Assembly (NCBI GenBank): GCA_032718475.1
Contig: JAUCBJ010007512.1
Coordinates: forward strand, 1-64,000
DNA from: Nemertoderma westbladi
Taxonomy: Eukaryota; Xenacoelomorpha; Nemertodermatida; Nemertodermatidae
DNA length: 64,000 nt
Reading direction: 5' to 3'
A program made the position numbers and the translations under genes. Positions 42,826-54,266 of the stretch are shown in pieces. Numbering within the stretch: position 1 is the first letter of the stretch; every line of letters starts with the position of its first letter. The notes under the pieces are model-generated. The model saw only the letters and a list, made by a program, of their open reading frames with translations. It searched no databases and had not been told where the DNA came from.

Positions 42826-45627
42826 CTAGTTGGTTTCTGTAGCGAGGGCTTCGGGTCGAGGACAGTCCGGGCAAGACAGGACGTGGTATCTGCCGCTGCA
42901 GCTGCCATTGCAGAACAAACAGACACATTTGTCTTCCGGGTCGTGGTATCGGCGGTTTACGCAGATCCTGTGGTGCCAGCCGTGGATCGTGGTCCTGGTA
43001 ATGATGTGTCTTTTGCGTTGCCCCGGGAGTCTCCACCAGTTAGTGGTGAACCCTGGGCCACGCTGGTACCCCCTGGCTGCGAAGTTGGCGGTGCGCTCCT
43101 CCCTGTGTGCTCTATATTGTTCTAGAACGTCTGGATTAATGATATCAGGGTTCTTGTCTAGAGTCGTCTCTATAAACATCTTTGAGTTGGCAAGCTTTAT
43201 TGCAGCTGTCGAAGACGATGATTTATGTAGACATAACATTTTCTTTACAAAGCGCGATTTGATCCGATCAATATCTTTTAGATTTTGCAGCTTAAGGTGG
43301 TGGCTATAACTTTTGAAGCCATAAAGTGCCATTGGGGCAATCTTTATTTCGAAAATCTTTAGAGTTGTTTCAATGGAAAGGAGATGAAGGTTGTTTATTG
43401 ATCCAATTAATTTTTAAGCCTTTTGTTGTTTTGACTTGATATGGTTTGTGAAACACAGTGATGACTGGAATAAAACGCCTAGATACTCATACTGTTTGCA
43501 GATTTCTACCACTCTGCCTCCGTAATAAAATATATCAGTCGGCGCAAGTCGTCCACCCTTTCTGAATTTTACAATTTTAGTCTTAATTAAATTGACTTCC
43601 ATGCCGTTGTTAGTGCACCATTCATGCAGTACAGTTAGAGCCTTTTGTATATATTGTTTGTTACTTGAATAAAATACTAGATCGTCTGCATAAAAAAGGA
43701 AACGTAGGAAGGAACCAATGTTTCTCAGCGTAGTCGCTAAATCCGCAATAAATAGAATGAAACAGGTCGGCGATAAACTGTCCCCTTGTAAAATACCGCG
43801 TAGTTGCTCGATGAAGTTTGACAGACAGAGCCCATCAAAAATTGTAACTTTGTTGGTGAGTAAGTCCTTAATAATCGCGAATATTTTACCGCGGACTCCG
43901 GCGTTGTATAGTTTCTTTAGGAGCACTGCACGACTAACCATATCGAACGCTTTCTTAAAATCAACAAACACTGCATATACCATGCGCTCAGTGCGGATAG
44001 GTGACTGCAATGCCTTGTTAATGTCTGAGATTAAAATTACCAATGCGTTTAGGGTTGATTTACCAGGGAGAAAGCCAAATTGTTCACTTGGGATTAGGTG
44101 TTTTATCGCTGATATTATTCGTTTGTTTATTATAGCAGTAAGTACCTTCAGCATGACACAGATGAGAGCTATACCCCGATAGTTCCCGGGGTCAGCTGGC
44201 GAACCTTTACCTTTGTAGATAACGGTAATGATGCTTTGCTTCCAGAGAGAGGGAAGTCGCCCAGCGTCTAAACACATATTGTACAGTGCTGTCAGTAGAA
44301 ACAAAATATGTACTATACCTTGCTTAAGGTGCTCATACACGACTTGGTCTAGACCGGCCGCTTTATTATTGGCGGATCTACTTATAGTTTGCTGTACTTC
44401 CTGCTGTGTGATTGGCTCGTTGAACCAGTCTGTTGGATCGCCATCGTCGTTGTCTGGGGGAGGTTCAAATGACTGCGGGTTGTTTGGGATTCCAAAAAGT
44501 TTGGTAAAGTGCTGTTCGAGTTGTGCGGCAGGGATTGGTGCTGTAGAGTGTGTTAGTTTGTTCTTTACAAAAGTCCATGGAGTAAGCTCCGCAGTGTCAA
44601 CCATTCTGGACAGCTGATTTTGTTCGAATTGGCGTTTTTTCTCGACTATCTTCTTTTTATATAGGCGACGAGTGTCCCAGAAGCTTTGCATATGGTAGTT
44701 CGATATGTTTCTTTCCTGCATCGCTTTCACTAAGTCGCGTTTAATTTGTGTGAGATCCGCGTCGAACCACGGCTTCCCTTTCCGAGTGTTCTGTACTTTA
44801 GTTCCAGCCGATTTGTGTATCGCATCGGTGAGGAGGTTGCAGGCAGCGTCTACGTTGTCACCGGTGTCAGCAAACGCTTCCGGAATGGATCTTGTTTCTG
44901 TTGCTAGGGCTTGTAGATTAATTTTTCGGTTTAGTCGCGGAGGTCTGTCCAGTGTCTGAGCTGAGTTTCGTGGAATTATCAGCCGGGTTTACACACGCTG
45001 GTGTTTGCGGATGCCGTCGTAGATGACCTCGACAGCTGGAAGTTGGTCTGGGTGCGGTATGGTGGCCGGGTAGCGGATCAGAATTAAATCCAAGGTACTT
45101 TCTCCTTGTGGCGATAAGTACGTGCGCTTGTCTCCATCGTTGAGCAGTATAAAACCAAAGTCCTGGAGATTTTCTACCAGGTCCTTGCCCCGGGTGCCCT
45201 GGTCAGTTCGGCAGTTTAGGTCACCAGCTATTACAGTAATAGATTCTGAGGAAGTATAATGTAAGGCCTCAGTTATTGTTAGAAGAATCTCTGAAACCGC
45301 CGTCTCTGGAGAAAAGTAACTCAGAATGAATTGGGCGCTGTTTGTGCGTATAACCATGTAATTGTCGCATTGAAATAATACACGGTGCTGAAGATGCGGT
45401 TTTAGAAAAGCCATTAGTCCACCAGAAGGTCGCCCAATCACTCCTTTTTTGGCTTTTTGTATACAGGTATAGTACCCATTAGTTTCGCAGACATCCTCCC
45501 AATATAAGGTTTCATTGAGTAGGATTATGTCGCTATCTCGGAAGAGTTCAGAGTCAGTTAAAACGCCGCGTATGAACCTGAACCCTTCAATGTTCCATAG
45601 AAGTAGCTTACAGGTTTCTTCAGTCTG
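42826..45627 (-). pseudogene. LINE ORF2: endonuclease, reverse transcriptase and C-terminal zinc cluster, two stops
   Basis: One frame runs the whole length, broken only by TAA at 44991-44989 and TAA at 43416-43414. Endonuclease motifs: LLLWNIEGFRF at the start, then AGDLNCRTDQ. Reverse transcriptase: NNKAAGLDQVVYEHLK, DPGNYRGIAL, FVDFKKAFDMV, the catalytic FYADDLVFYSS block and NGMEVNLIKTK. The C-terminus has a cysteine/histidine cluster (CVCLFC...YHVLSCPDC). There are no frameshifts, so the copy is fairly young. It follows ORF1 in the same frame after a TGA and has no nearby ATG of its own. Confidence 0.88.
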
Positions 45628-46512
45628 TCAGTCTGACTGGCCACTCGGGGTCTCGATATTGGTAGCCGGGCGGTTGCTCGCCGGTCGCTGACGCAGGCCC
45701 AATGCCTGTCGCTCAGCGTTAGATAGGGTGTAGTTTCGAATCGTTATACCTGTCTCCCATAGGTTGGGGTCCATTATGCGGTCGCGCTCCGTTTGGTTGC
45801 ACGTAATGTGAAACCCCTTGAATGGTGCATTCCCATCTTTTAGTGGGAGCGCGTGGACGTTGTCGACATCCAGACCCTCCCCCTCAAGGAATCCTTTTAT
45901 CTCTACCTCTGTAGTTTCTAGGTGCAGCCGCCCAATGTATACATGCGCCTTCATCCCATTCTGCTCCTCGTTGTCCTTAGCGACCCGCAGCGGGCCACCA
46001 GATCGGCAGCCTCGCACCGGTGCAGGTCTCCTGTAGTTTGTCGAGCGTTGTGGTGGCGACCAGCCTCCGCCTCCTCCTTGGTGGTTATTGTCCGATCTCG
46101 GGACAGAATTGATTTCCGAGTTCCCGCTAGTGGCGTTGTCGGAAGCTTGGGCTGAGGATGCACCGTTCGGGGCCGCATTGCCTGCGCCCCGCACTACGGA
46201 CGCGAACGATCGCGAGCTAGAGTTCCGTTGTCCGGATCTTTCGGTCTGCAAGTGCTTTAGCAGATCGTCCTTTGCCTCTATAGTTTCCTTTCGCGCAGAT
46301 GCTGTTTCGTGTCGCGAGTCCGCTAGATCCGAGAGCGCCGTCCTGTTGTTCGCTTGCGATTCTCTAAGCTGTGCGTTCATTCGAGAGAGTATTTCTCCGA
46401 GATGATTCTCGTCTTCAATTGATACGCTCTTTTTCCTTTTTATTGCACAGAAGAGTGTACGTAGGTCGGCCTCCGCCCTGGCAAACAGATCGGGTTCCGC
46501 CATTTTTTCCAA
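45628..46512 (-). CDS. LINE ORF1 protein with RRM-like domain
   Basis: 294 residues, intact. The first 90 residues are charged and helical with an alanine/glutamate-rich heptad pattern (a probable coiled coil for trimerisation). A glycine/serine/asparagine-rich linker follows. Residues about 195-275 (HVYIGRLHLETTEVEIKGFL, KGFHITCNQTERDRIMDPNL) resemble an RNA-recognition-motif fold used by ORF1 proteins to bind LINE RNA. The frame ends in TGA (45630-45628), and ORF2 continues in the same frame directly after it. Confidence 0.78.
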   Translation of the reverse strand: MEKMAEPDLFARAEADLRTLFCAIKRKKSVSIEDENHLGEILSRMNAQLRESQANNRTALSDLADSRHETASARKETIEAKDDLLKHLQTERSGQRNSSSRSFASVVRGAGNAAPNGASSAQASDNATSGNSEINSVPRSDNNHQGGGGGWSPPQRSTNYRRPAPVRGCRSGGPLRVAKDNEEQNGMKAHVYIGRLHLETTEVEIKGFLEGEGLDVDNVHALPLKDGNAPFKGFHITCNQTERDRIMDPNLWETGITIRNYTLSNAERQALGLRQRPASNRPATNIETPSGQSD

Positions 46513-46579
46513 ATGTATTGATTTATTAATTATTATATTATTAGTCAGTTCAGTAGTGTAGTACGGTACAAGTCTTTTT

Positions 46580-48736
46580 TTATTAGCCGTCCGTATTGGC
46601 TGTCCGTATTAGCCGTCCTTATTGGCCGTCCTTATTGGCCGTCCGTATTTGCCGTCCGTATTACCCGTCCTTATTAGCCGTCCGTATTGGCTGTCCGTAT
46701 TAGCCGTCCTTATTGGCCGTCCTTATTGGCCGTCCTTATTGGCCGTCCGTATTTGCCGTCCGTATTACCCGTCCTTATTAGCCGTCCGTATTGGCTGTCA
46801 GTATTAGCCGTCCTTATTGGCCGTCCTTATTGGCCATCCGTATTTGCCGTCCGTATTACCCGTCCTTATTAGCCGTCCGTATTGGCTGTCCGTATTAGCC
46901 GACCTTATTGGCCGTCCGTATTGGCTGTCCGTATTAGCCGTCCTTATTGGCCGTCCTTATTGGCCGTCCGTATTACCCGTCCTTATTAGCCGTCCGTATT
47001 AGCCGTCCGTATTTGCCGTCCGTATTAACCGTCCTTATTAGCCGTCCGTATTAGCCGTCCTTATTAGCCGTCCGTATTGGTCGTCCATATTTGCCGTCCG
47101 TATTAGCCGTCCGTATTGGCCGTCCGTATTTGCCGTCCGTATTAGCCGTACGTATTAGCCGTCCGTTTTAGCCATCCGTATTAGCCGTACGTATTAGCCG
47201 TACGTATTGGCCGTCCGTATTAGCCGACCTTATTGGCCGTCCGTATTGGCCGTCCGTATTAGCCGTCCGTATTAGCCGTCCGTATTGGCCGTCCGTATTG
47301 GCTGTCCGTATTAGCCGTCCTTATTGGCCGTCCGTATTTGCCGTCCGTATTAGCCGTCCGTATTGGCCATCCGTATTGGCCGTCCGTATTGGCTGTCCGT
47401 ATTAGCCGCCCTTATTGGCCGTCCGTATTAGCCGTCCGTATTGGCCGTCCGTATTAGCCGTCCGCGGTCCGCATTGGCCGTCCTTATTGGCCGTCCGTAT
47501 TAGCCGTCCGTATTAGCCGTCCGTATTGGCCGTCCGTTTTGGCTGTCTGTATTAGCCGTCCTTATTGGCCGTCCGTATTTGCCGTCCGTATTAGCCGTCC
47601 TTATTGGCCGTCCGTATTTGCCGTCCGTATTAGCCGTCCGTATTAGCCGTCCGTATTAGCCGTCCTTATTAGCCGTCCGTATTGGCCGTCCGTATTAGCC
47701 GTCTTTATTTGCCGTCCGTATTGGCCGTCCGTATTTGCCGTCCGTATTAGCCGTCCGTATTGGCCGTCCTTATTTGCCGTCCGTATTAGCCGTCCTTATT
47801 AGCCGTCCGTATTAGCCGTCCGTATTGGCCGTCCGTATTGGCCGTCCGTATTAGCCGTCCGTATTAGCCGTCCGTATTTACCGTCCTTATTGGCCGTCCG
47901 TATTGGCCGTCCGTATTAGCCGTCCGCGGTCCGCATTGGCCGTCCGTATTTGCCGTCCGTATTAGCCGTCCGTATTAGCCGTCCGTATTAGCCGTCCGTA
48001 TTTGCCATCCGTATTTGCCGTCCGTATTTGCCGTCCGTATTGGCCGTCCGTATTTGCCGTCCGTATTAGCCGTCCGTATTGGCCGTCCTTATTTGCCGTC
48101 CGTATTAGCCGTCCTTATTAGCCGTCCGTATTAGCCGTCCGTATTTACCGTCCGTATTGGCCATCCGTATTAGCCGTCCGTATTGGCCGTCCGTATTAGC
48201 CGTCCGTATTAGCCGTCCGTATTAGCCGTCCGTATTTACCGTCCTTATTGGCCGTCCGTATTGGCCGTCCGTATTAGCCGTCCGCGGTCCGCATTGGCCG
48301 TCCGTATTTGCCGTCCGTATTAGCCGTCCGTATTAGCCGTCCGTATTAGCCGTCCGTATTTGCCATCCGTATTTACCGTCCGTATTTGCAGTCCGTATTG
48401 GCCGTCCGTATTTGCCGTCCGTATTAGCCGTCCGTATTGGCCGTCCTTATTTGCCGTCCGTATTAGCCGTCCTTATTAGCCGTCCGTATTAGCCGTCCGT
48501 ATTTACCGTCCGTATTGGCCGTCCGTATTAGCCGTCCGTATTGGCCGTCCGTATTAGCCGTCCGTATTAGCCGTCCGTATTAGCCGTCCGTATTTACCGT
48601 CCTTATTGACCGTCCGTATTGGCCGTCCGTATTAGCCGTCCGCGGTCCGCATTGGCCGTCCGTATTTGCCGTCCGTATTTGCCGTCCGTATTTGCCGTCC
48701 GTATTGGCCGTCCGTATTTGCCGTCCGTATTAGCTC
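46580..48736. repeat. 13-bp satellite with a higher-order period
   Basis: About 165 copies of GCCGTCCGTATTN (N is usually A, G or T; CCTT and TGTCC variants occur). A marker variant, GTCCGCGGTCCGCATT, appears at about 47462, 47924, 48282 and 48640; the last three are 358 bp apart, showing a higher-order unit. Open frames within it are artefacts. Confidence 0.95.
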
Positions 48737-49330
48737 TACCAGGACTAATCCTCCCTGGATCAATCAAATGTAAAGTGAGATGAAATTTAATAAGGAAAAT
48801 TGATTAATGTCTAGAAATGTTGAATATGTTGTTATAAAATAGGATTATTTTAAACATGTCTGATTGTGTGATGGGATGGATGACTGCAATCAATTTAATT
48901 CAATAACCTCAGCAATTACACAAGACTCATTTATCTATAGTTCCTCATCTGACGTTGTTGTCTGTTTCACTGTCATTTAGGATTTAAATTAAACCATCTT
49001 TAGTTGGCTCATTCGATATTTTAACCCAACTACAATAATTATTATTGTATTGATATTAATTTGTTCCAATAACATAATCTACATAACTACATTGTTGTGA
49101 GGTAGTAAGATCAACTGACTTGACTTAACCGCTGTAGCACTAGTGTAGGGCGTCGAATTATTCGATTATTTATCGATTTCCAATCGTAGCAACACGCTAT
49201 GCTACAAAACAATAAAACAAAATTATTGTTTCCTGGTAAATTCATTCCTTTAAAATTTTAATCTCTAATTGAGACACAATGTGTAATAACATATCTTGCA
49301 AAGACATTCTAATAATTTTTCGGAATTTAA
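48737..49330. other. No gene seen; 3' flank of THNSL1
   Basis: AT-rich, without repeats or coding features that I can support. It should contain the 3' UTR and polyadenylation site of THNSL1. Confidence 0.6.
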
Positions 49331-51427
49331 TCATTTCTTAAAAATATTGGCAACAAACATTTTTAGGAAAGATGTTACAGCCTGAATATCATCTGAAGGA
49401 AGTTTCGTTGTATGGCAAATGTCTTCATGCAACGAGTTGAGTATTTCGCGGTGCGGGGCTGGTCTAGTTATCGTATCGCTAACGGTACAAACATCCACAG
49501 GCATTTCTAGAACGTTGGCTAGGTGAGGCCAAAACTTGGAATAATGAGCAGTTGCCATAGTTACCGAAGGCACGGGGGTGGTAGCCGCAGCCACCCCAGG
49601 TGCCATGGCAACCTTGCGTTTCCTAGCGACCGATAAACCGACAGCAGTGTGGGGGTCAATCAAATAGCCATCCGAGTGGTAGACACGCAGTATTTCTTGA
49701 TTGCACACGGCTTCGGTTGACCAATCAGATGCGAGTTGTGAGTTAGTCAGCCTAACTAACTCGTCTGGATTCAACTGGAACTTCCTGTGTTTGTCTAGCG
49801 AACCATAGAGGACCGTAATGCGCTCCGATCCGAACAACAGCCACAAAAATCGCTCTAAGTTCGACGCGACCAATATATCGATAGCGGGTGATGACGTCGC
49901 TATTAACTTCCGGTTGGTGACGTCATAGATTCCTGTAGCGAAGAATTCCGCTAATACATTGTTCTCGTTGTGCGCCGCCAGTAAGTCGTTGATGCCTGCG
50001 CCCATTGTCCGGGCGAGATACCCGGATAGAATGTTACCGAAGTTACCGGAAGGTACCGTGACATTAACCAGATCACCGATCCGCCTGACTGTCCCGGATC
50101 CGGCTGTCTCCATTCCGGCTCCGATAACCTCCAGGTACGTGTGGATATGATAAACTACCTGACCGATTATCCGACCCCAATTAATAGAGTTAGCCGTGTT
50201 GAACGTCACACCAAATTCCTTGTAGAACATCTCACCAACATCTTTAAGTCGAAATAAAGTTTTCACCAATTTCTGACAATCATCGAACGAACCATCCACA
50301 GCTACAACAGCTGCGTTCTTCGACGAATTTGTTACCATCTGACGTCTTTGGGTGTCGCTGATACCTTTATCCGGATAGAAGACAACAACGGCAACCTTGT
50401 TGGACATTGTATCCTTTAAACGGCCGAAGCCCTCCAACACCGCGCTCCCCGTGTCACCGGAAGTGGCGACCAGGAACACGTGGCGGTGTCCCGGAGGCAT
50501 CAACGTAGCGATAAAACGCGGTAGCAACTGCAGAGGAAGGTCCTTAAATGAGCCAGTAGGCCCATGAAACAGTTCGGACATAATCGTTCCATCTTGAAGT
50601 TCAACCAAATTAACAACTTCCTTCTTATGGAAGCTGGAGTAGGCGTCTTCAACTATACGGGATATCTCCTGTGGTGAGATTTCGTTGTATAAAATAAGTC
50701 TCTCTAGTATTATCTTTGCACGTTCTTTGTAAGTCATTGGGAGCATACGTTTAAGTTGTTCCTTAGAGAAATATGGTAGCTCTCCCCTCAAAGGCATGAA
50801 AAGACCTTGATTAGGAGCAAGTCCGTTTAAGATTACTTCACTCAATGAGAATAATTGATCGCTGCTTCTAGTTGATGTAAATCTTTTGATGGAACTATTA
50901 ACTATTAGTTTTTCTACATCGTTAACAACCATAGTTGTTACTTCCTGCAGAGAAACCCGTCTTCCACAAAGGATTCTCAAATCAACATATTTCTCGTAGT
51001 TAGGAAGTCTTTCCATTAAGGTTATCCTCATGTGAGATTTTTCATCACTTTGGCCAACTATTCTATCGACTTTCATTTCTTGTAGCCTTTCTACAACATC
51101 ATCCACGTCGATATCTATATAAACAAACACACATCCTTTCTCCTTCAGTTTCATCATTCCTCCATCAACAAGAGGGTTGGACCCCGAAAGGGCCAGTACA
51201 GTGTTATTCTCAATATCTTGGACTGCTTTTATAAGGGTTTCGTTTTCTTTTTCCAAAAATCCCAGACCTCCAAGTTCAGAAAGTTTATCAGCGACTGAAC
51301 AATTCCACGATTTCTCGAGGATATCATCATCAACGTCAACCGATTTATATCCAAAGTGATTGGCCAATCGTCGCCCGATAGACGTTTTGCCACATCCAGG
51401 TAGACCAATAATACCAATAATGACCAT
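49331..51427 (-). CDS. THNSL1: Threonine synthase-like 1 (THNSL1), complete and intronless
   Basis: 698 residues from the ATG at 51427 to the stop at 49331. Residues 1-180 form a shikimate-kinase-like domain with a P-loop (GLPGCGKTS, 8-16) and VDVDDD (30-35). Residues about 190-698 form a PLP-dependent threonine-synthase-like fold: HGPTGSFKDLPLQLL with the expected PLP lysine at 295, ATSGDTGSAV (321-330), and VPSGNFGNILSGY as phosphate-binding loop. The two-domain order, length (vertebrate proteins are about 740) and single coding exon match animal THNSL1. Animals do not make threonine, so the activity of this family is uncertain; THNSL2 relatives act as phospho-lyases. A mitochondrial targeting peptide, reported for vertebrate THNSL1, is not obvious here because the P-loop is almost at the N-terminus. 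Confidence 0.95.
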   Translation of the reverse strand: MVIIGIIGLPGCGKTSIGRRLANHFGYKSVDVDDDILEKSWNCSVADKLSELGGLGFLEKENETLIKAVQDIENNTVLALSGSNPLVDGGMMKLKEKGCVFVYIDIDVDDVVERLQEMKVDRIVGQSDEKSHMRITLMERLPNYEKYVDLRILCGRRVSLQEVTTMVVNDVEKLIVNSSIKRFTSTRSSDQLFSLSEVILNGLAPNQGLFMPLRGELPYFSKEQLKRMLPMTYKERAKIILERLILYNEISPQEISRIVEDAYSSFHKKEVVNLVELQDGTIMSELFHGPTGSFKDLPLQLLPRFIATLMPPGHRHVFLVATSGDTGSAVLEGFGRLKDTMSNKVAVVVFYPDKGISDTQRRQMVTNSSKNAAVVAVDGSFDDCQKLVKTLFRLKDVGEMFYKEFGVTFNTANSINWGRIIGQVVYHIHTYLEVIGAGMETAGSGTVRRIGDLVNVTVPSGNFGNILSGYLARTMGAGINDLLAAHNENNVLAEFFATGIYDVTNRKLIATSSPAIDILVASNLERFLWLLFGSERITVLYGSLDKHRKFQLNPDELVRLTNSQLASDWSTEAVCNQEILRVYHSDGYLIDPHTAVGLSVARKRKVAMAPGVAAATTPVPSVTMATAHYSKFWPHLANVLEMPVDVCTVSDTITRPAPHREILNSLHEDICHTTKLPSDDIQAVTSFLKMFVANIFKK

Positions 51428-53126
51428 TATTAACGTGTGTGAGAATAAATCAAACGAAAAAAAATGGACGACGCCGAATCGACCCTGACGACTAACAAAG
51501 TCAGGATGTATGATTCTCGCCCTAACCTAATTCTGTAATTGTCAGATTGTAGCCCCACCCAAATAACCAACCAATACGGCAATACTCTCTTTGTAACATT
51601 TTAAATTACCTCCCTAGTCCCTAAAGACGTTTATGAATATTATGTTCTCAATTTTTTTTTAATTAAGTGTGCTTCATTTGGCACACTCGCCTTAGAAATG
51701 CATTCAATGCTCCCAAATTTATAGTGATAACGATATTGTTAAGAAGAAACGTAATGTATTGCCAACTAACCAACGTATATATTTATCAGCAATTATTATT
51801 TATAATAAATAATAGGAGTAATTCGCCATTCAGAATGTAACATAATTTCAGTATTACCTGTAAACATTGTGGGTAATCTACTCAAGGTACAATAATAGCC
51901 TTCCTTATTCTTTCTGATAAGCTATTATTTGCTTTCTGATTAGTAGATTTTCTCTACTTTTCCCATAAACATTGACCTCGCAACCTAAAGGTTTTGCCTA
52001 CAAAGCTAGAACGGATACTATAAATATTATATCGCTGACTAATTATTTATTATACGCTCGTATTTTATACAGTAATTGGTCATTATTAAAACGAGTATAA
52101 AGAAATTACAGTACTATTTACTAATTTACTGATTAAAGGATTAATTAAAATTACAGCATTTTGTATTATAACGTTTGCTAAACTAACATTGCGACGTGTT
52201 TATTGATCTGAAATACCTTCTCTCTTATGTACCGTACTGTGGGAATCTACGGGGATTATTGCATTCTTATCTTATTGATTTAAAGCAACGAAGACGTTAA
52301 GTATGATTCAATGCGGTATTACAAACACCGTTGTGTAGTAAAATGTATCTCACATTGTAAAGTGCATTACTGTAGGACTACTTGAATTAACCCAATAACG
52401 TTTGAATGGCATAACAGCACAAATGTATCTCCAGGAAGAAGTACAGTAGCATACATAGTAGCACAAGAGATACTGTGCATGTACTGTACATACAGTAGAG
52501 TAGGCCTAGTTGTTAAGGAAGAAGCGTATAGCATTTTCTCATTGTTACAAAAATTTAAATTTACTGTAGTATTTATTTATGATTACGCCCATGTGAAGTA
52601 TACCAGGATTTCACTTTTCGGTCGACTTTTTATTGGAATTTTATATATGAAGATTTTTTATTTTTTTTTAATTTATCTTTATTAAGTGTTTTATAACGCT
52701 TATTTCTGTCTTATAACCTGTACATATACTAATTCGTTTATTGTTTTGGTTAGATTCAGCCCTTCTGTAACCTGTGTTTTTGGTGAAAACCTGGTATTCT
52801 TCACATGGGGGTAAACTGCAAAGTGAAATATGACGGCAGAAAGTCTGGTATTCTTCACATGGGCCTATTATTATGATTAATTGGTTAAGCATCGATTGGT
52901 TTACATATAAATTGATTTTCTTTTCAATATCTTAATAACACCAACCTAGGCAGGGACTACAGTAGGCCTAACCAGCCTTCTGCATTACAGCTCCACGTTG
53001 AGGTGCTATTTTGTTGATCAGGCTAAACAAAAATAATTGTGCCACCACCATGCAGTCTACAATTGGCTTCGTTTGTTGCATCGTACATAAGAATGCTATA
53101 CCGGCTTATCGACAAAATTGCCCCGT
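51428..53126. other. No gene supported between THNSL1 and a LINE fragment
   Basis: AT-rich. The first part should hold the THNSL1 promoter and 5' UTR. A short duplication (TGGTATTCTTCACATGGG) occurs at 52791 and 52845. Short open frames show no family features. Confidence 0.55.
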
Positions 53127-53846
53127 AGAAGGATAATTTACGAGTTATCAAAAAAGAAAGACAGGCATCTGGCTGTTTATCTTTGTTGACTTCTTCAAGG
53201 GCCTTTGATTCAGTCTCTCTCTTACGTATGTTTAGCATACTTTCATTATATGGTATTCCTGACGAGGTTACAGTTATAGACCGATTAGTGACTACAGTTC
53301 TTATTCAATAGCCTCCTGACAATGTTTAAATAGCGAGAAATGTACTTTATCGTTATTTAAACAGAGTCAGGAGGCTATATTGAATAAGAACTGTAGTTCG
53401 AAATATAAGCCAAACCTACACTTTTTTGTCACTGATCGATCTATAACTGTACCTTACCCGCAACTATGCCTAATACTGTACGATGACTAGGGCATGCACA
53501 TACTTATTGGATTCCTGATGAAATTATTGCAGCAGTCCGATCAGTATACGATGGTTCGACAAGATTTGTATCTAGGCCTACTGTTGACGGTGACACAGAA
53601 CCATTTGAAGTGTCCTGGGTAGTCCTCCAGGGAGACACACTTGCACCATTCTTGTTCATAATTGTGGTTGACTATGTTCTACGCATGTCTTTAGATCATC
53701 ATAATGATGATGGGGTGATGATAACTCCACCTACTAGCTCGAGAAGTCGAGGAAATCCCGCCAAGTACCTAACTGATCTAGACTGTGCTGATGACTTAAG
53801 AGTACTCTCAGAATCCCTAGCGGGTGCCCAACGGCTCATCATCTTG
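53127..53846 (+). pseudogene. LINE fragment (same family as copies A and B), interrupted by an insertion
   Basis: 53127-53265 and 53509-53846 match the middle of the reverse transcriptase of LINE copies A and B, including LDCADDLRVL where they have LDFADDLGVL. Several indels and substitutions make it clearly older. The two parts are separated by an inserted segment. Confidence 0.85.
53266..53453. mobile_element. Small inverted-repeat element (MITE-like) inside the LINE fragment
   Basis: It starts GGTTACAGTTATAGACCGAT and its end, read in reverse, is GGTACAGTTATAGATCGATC. Inner parts also pair (CAGTTCTTATTCAATA...GCCTCCTGAC with its inverse), so most of the 188 bp folds into a hairpin. LINE sequence resumes at about 53509 after a further 55 bp. 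The motif ATTCCTGAYGA is present on both sides, a possible target duplication. Confidence 0.7.
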
Positions 53847-53957
53847 CCACCTTTCGTTTTGGAAGGTCTTTCTGACATCCCACAGATCCATTAACATAAT
53901 ACGCTCAAGCATCTACACGGCCTTCTAATATTGTCTAAAAGTGTCTAAAAAGACGGC

Positions 53958-53988
53958 CTTCTTTAGAAGGCCGTTCTCATCTTCTTCT
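53958..53988. repeat. Perfect hairpin
   Basis: ACGGCCTTCTTTAGAAGGCCGT is self-complementary with a short loop. A related half (ACGGCCTTCTAATATT) occurs about 40 bp upstream at 53918. Possibly a remnant of a small foldback repeat. Confidence 0.75.
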
Positions 53989-54266
53989 ACTGTACCTTAT
54001 TTTCTAGTAGGTTTGTGTACCTACTATACTGTAATTTGATTTACAATGAAACGAAAATTACTTGTATTTTGGACACCATCTGCATTATGATTGAACTATT
54101 GTGCCCTATACAACATTGCAACTGTAGAGACACTTAAACCAGTTACAATTTTAATTGATATGTGAAGTCTACAAGTCTACTACGACGTAAGCCTAGTAGA
54201 ACAAGTTATATCATACGAATTATATTGGGGGAGTAGAGCCTACATTGTGATTACTGACTCCTAATA

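Larger units (their letters stand above)
42656..46512 (-). mobile_element. Near-full-length LINE with two ORFs and a poly(A) tail
   Basis: On the minus strand: ORF1 (46512-45628), ORF2 (45627-42826), a short 3' UTR and an A-run ending at about 42656 next to the PBX minisatellite. The 5' end is uncertain, up to about 46540. No clear target duplication was found. The combination of an RRM-like ORF1, an AP-type endonuclease, reverse transcriptase and a C-terminal CCHC-type cluster suggests the Jockey/I/R1 side of the tree. Confidence 0.87.

Noticed and set aside
42808-46405. Several plus-strand open frames of 70-160 codons
   Set aside because: Antisense shadows of the minus-strand LINE ORFs.
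46622-47002. 61-codon open frames rich in GRPYWPSVL repeats
   Set aside because: Artefacts of the 13-bp satellite.
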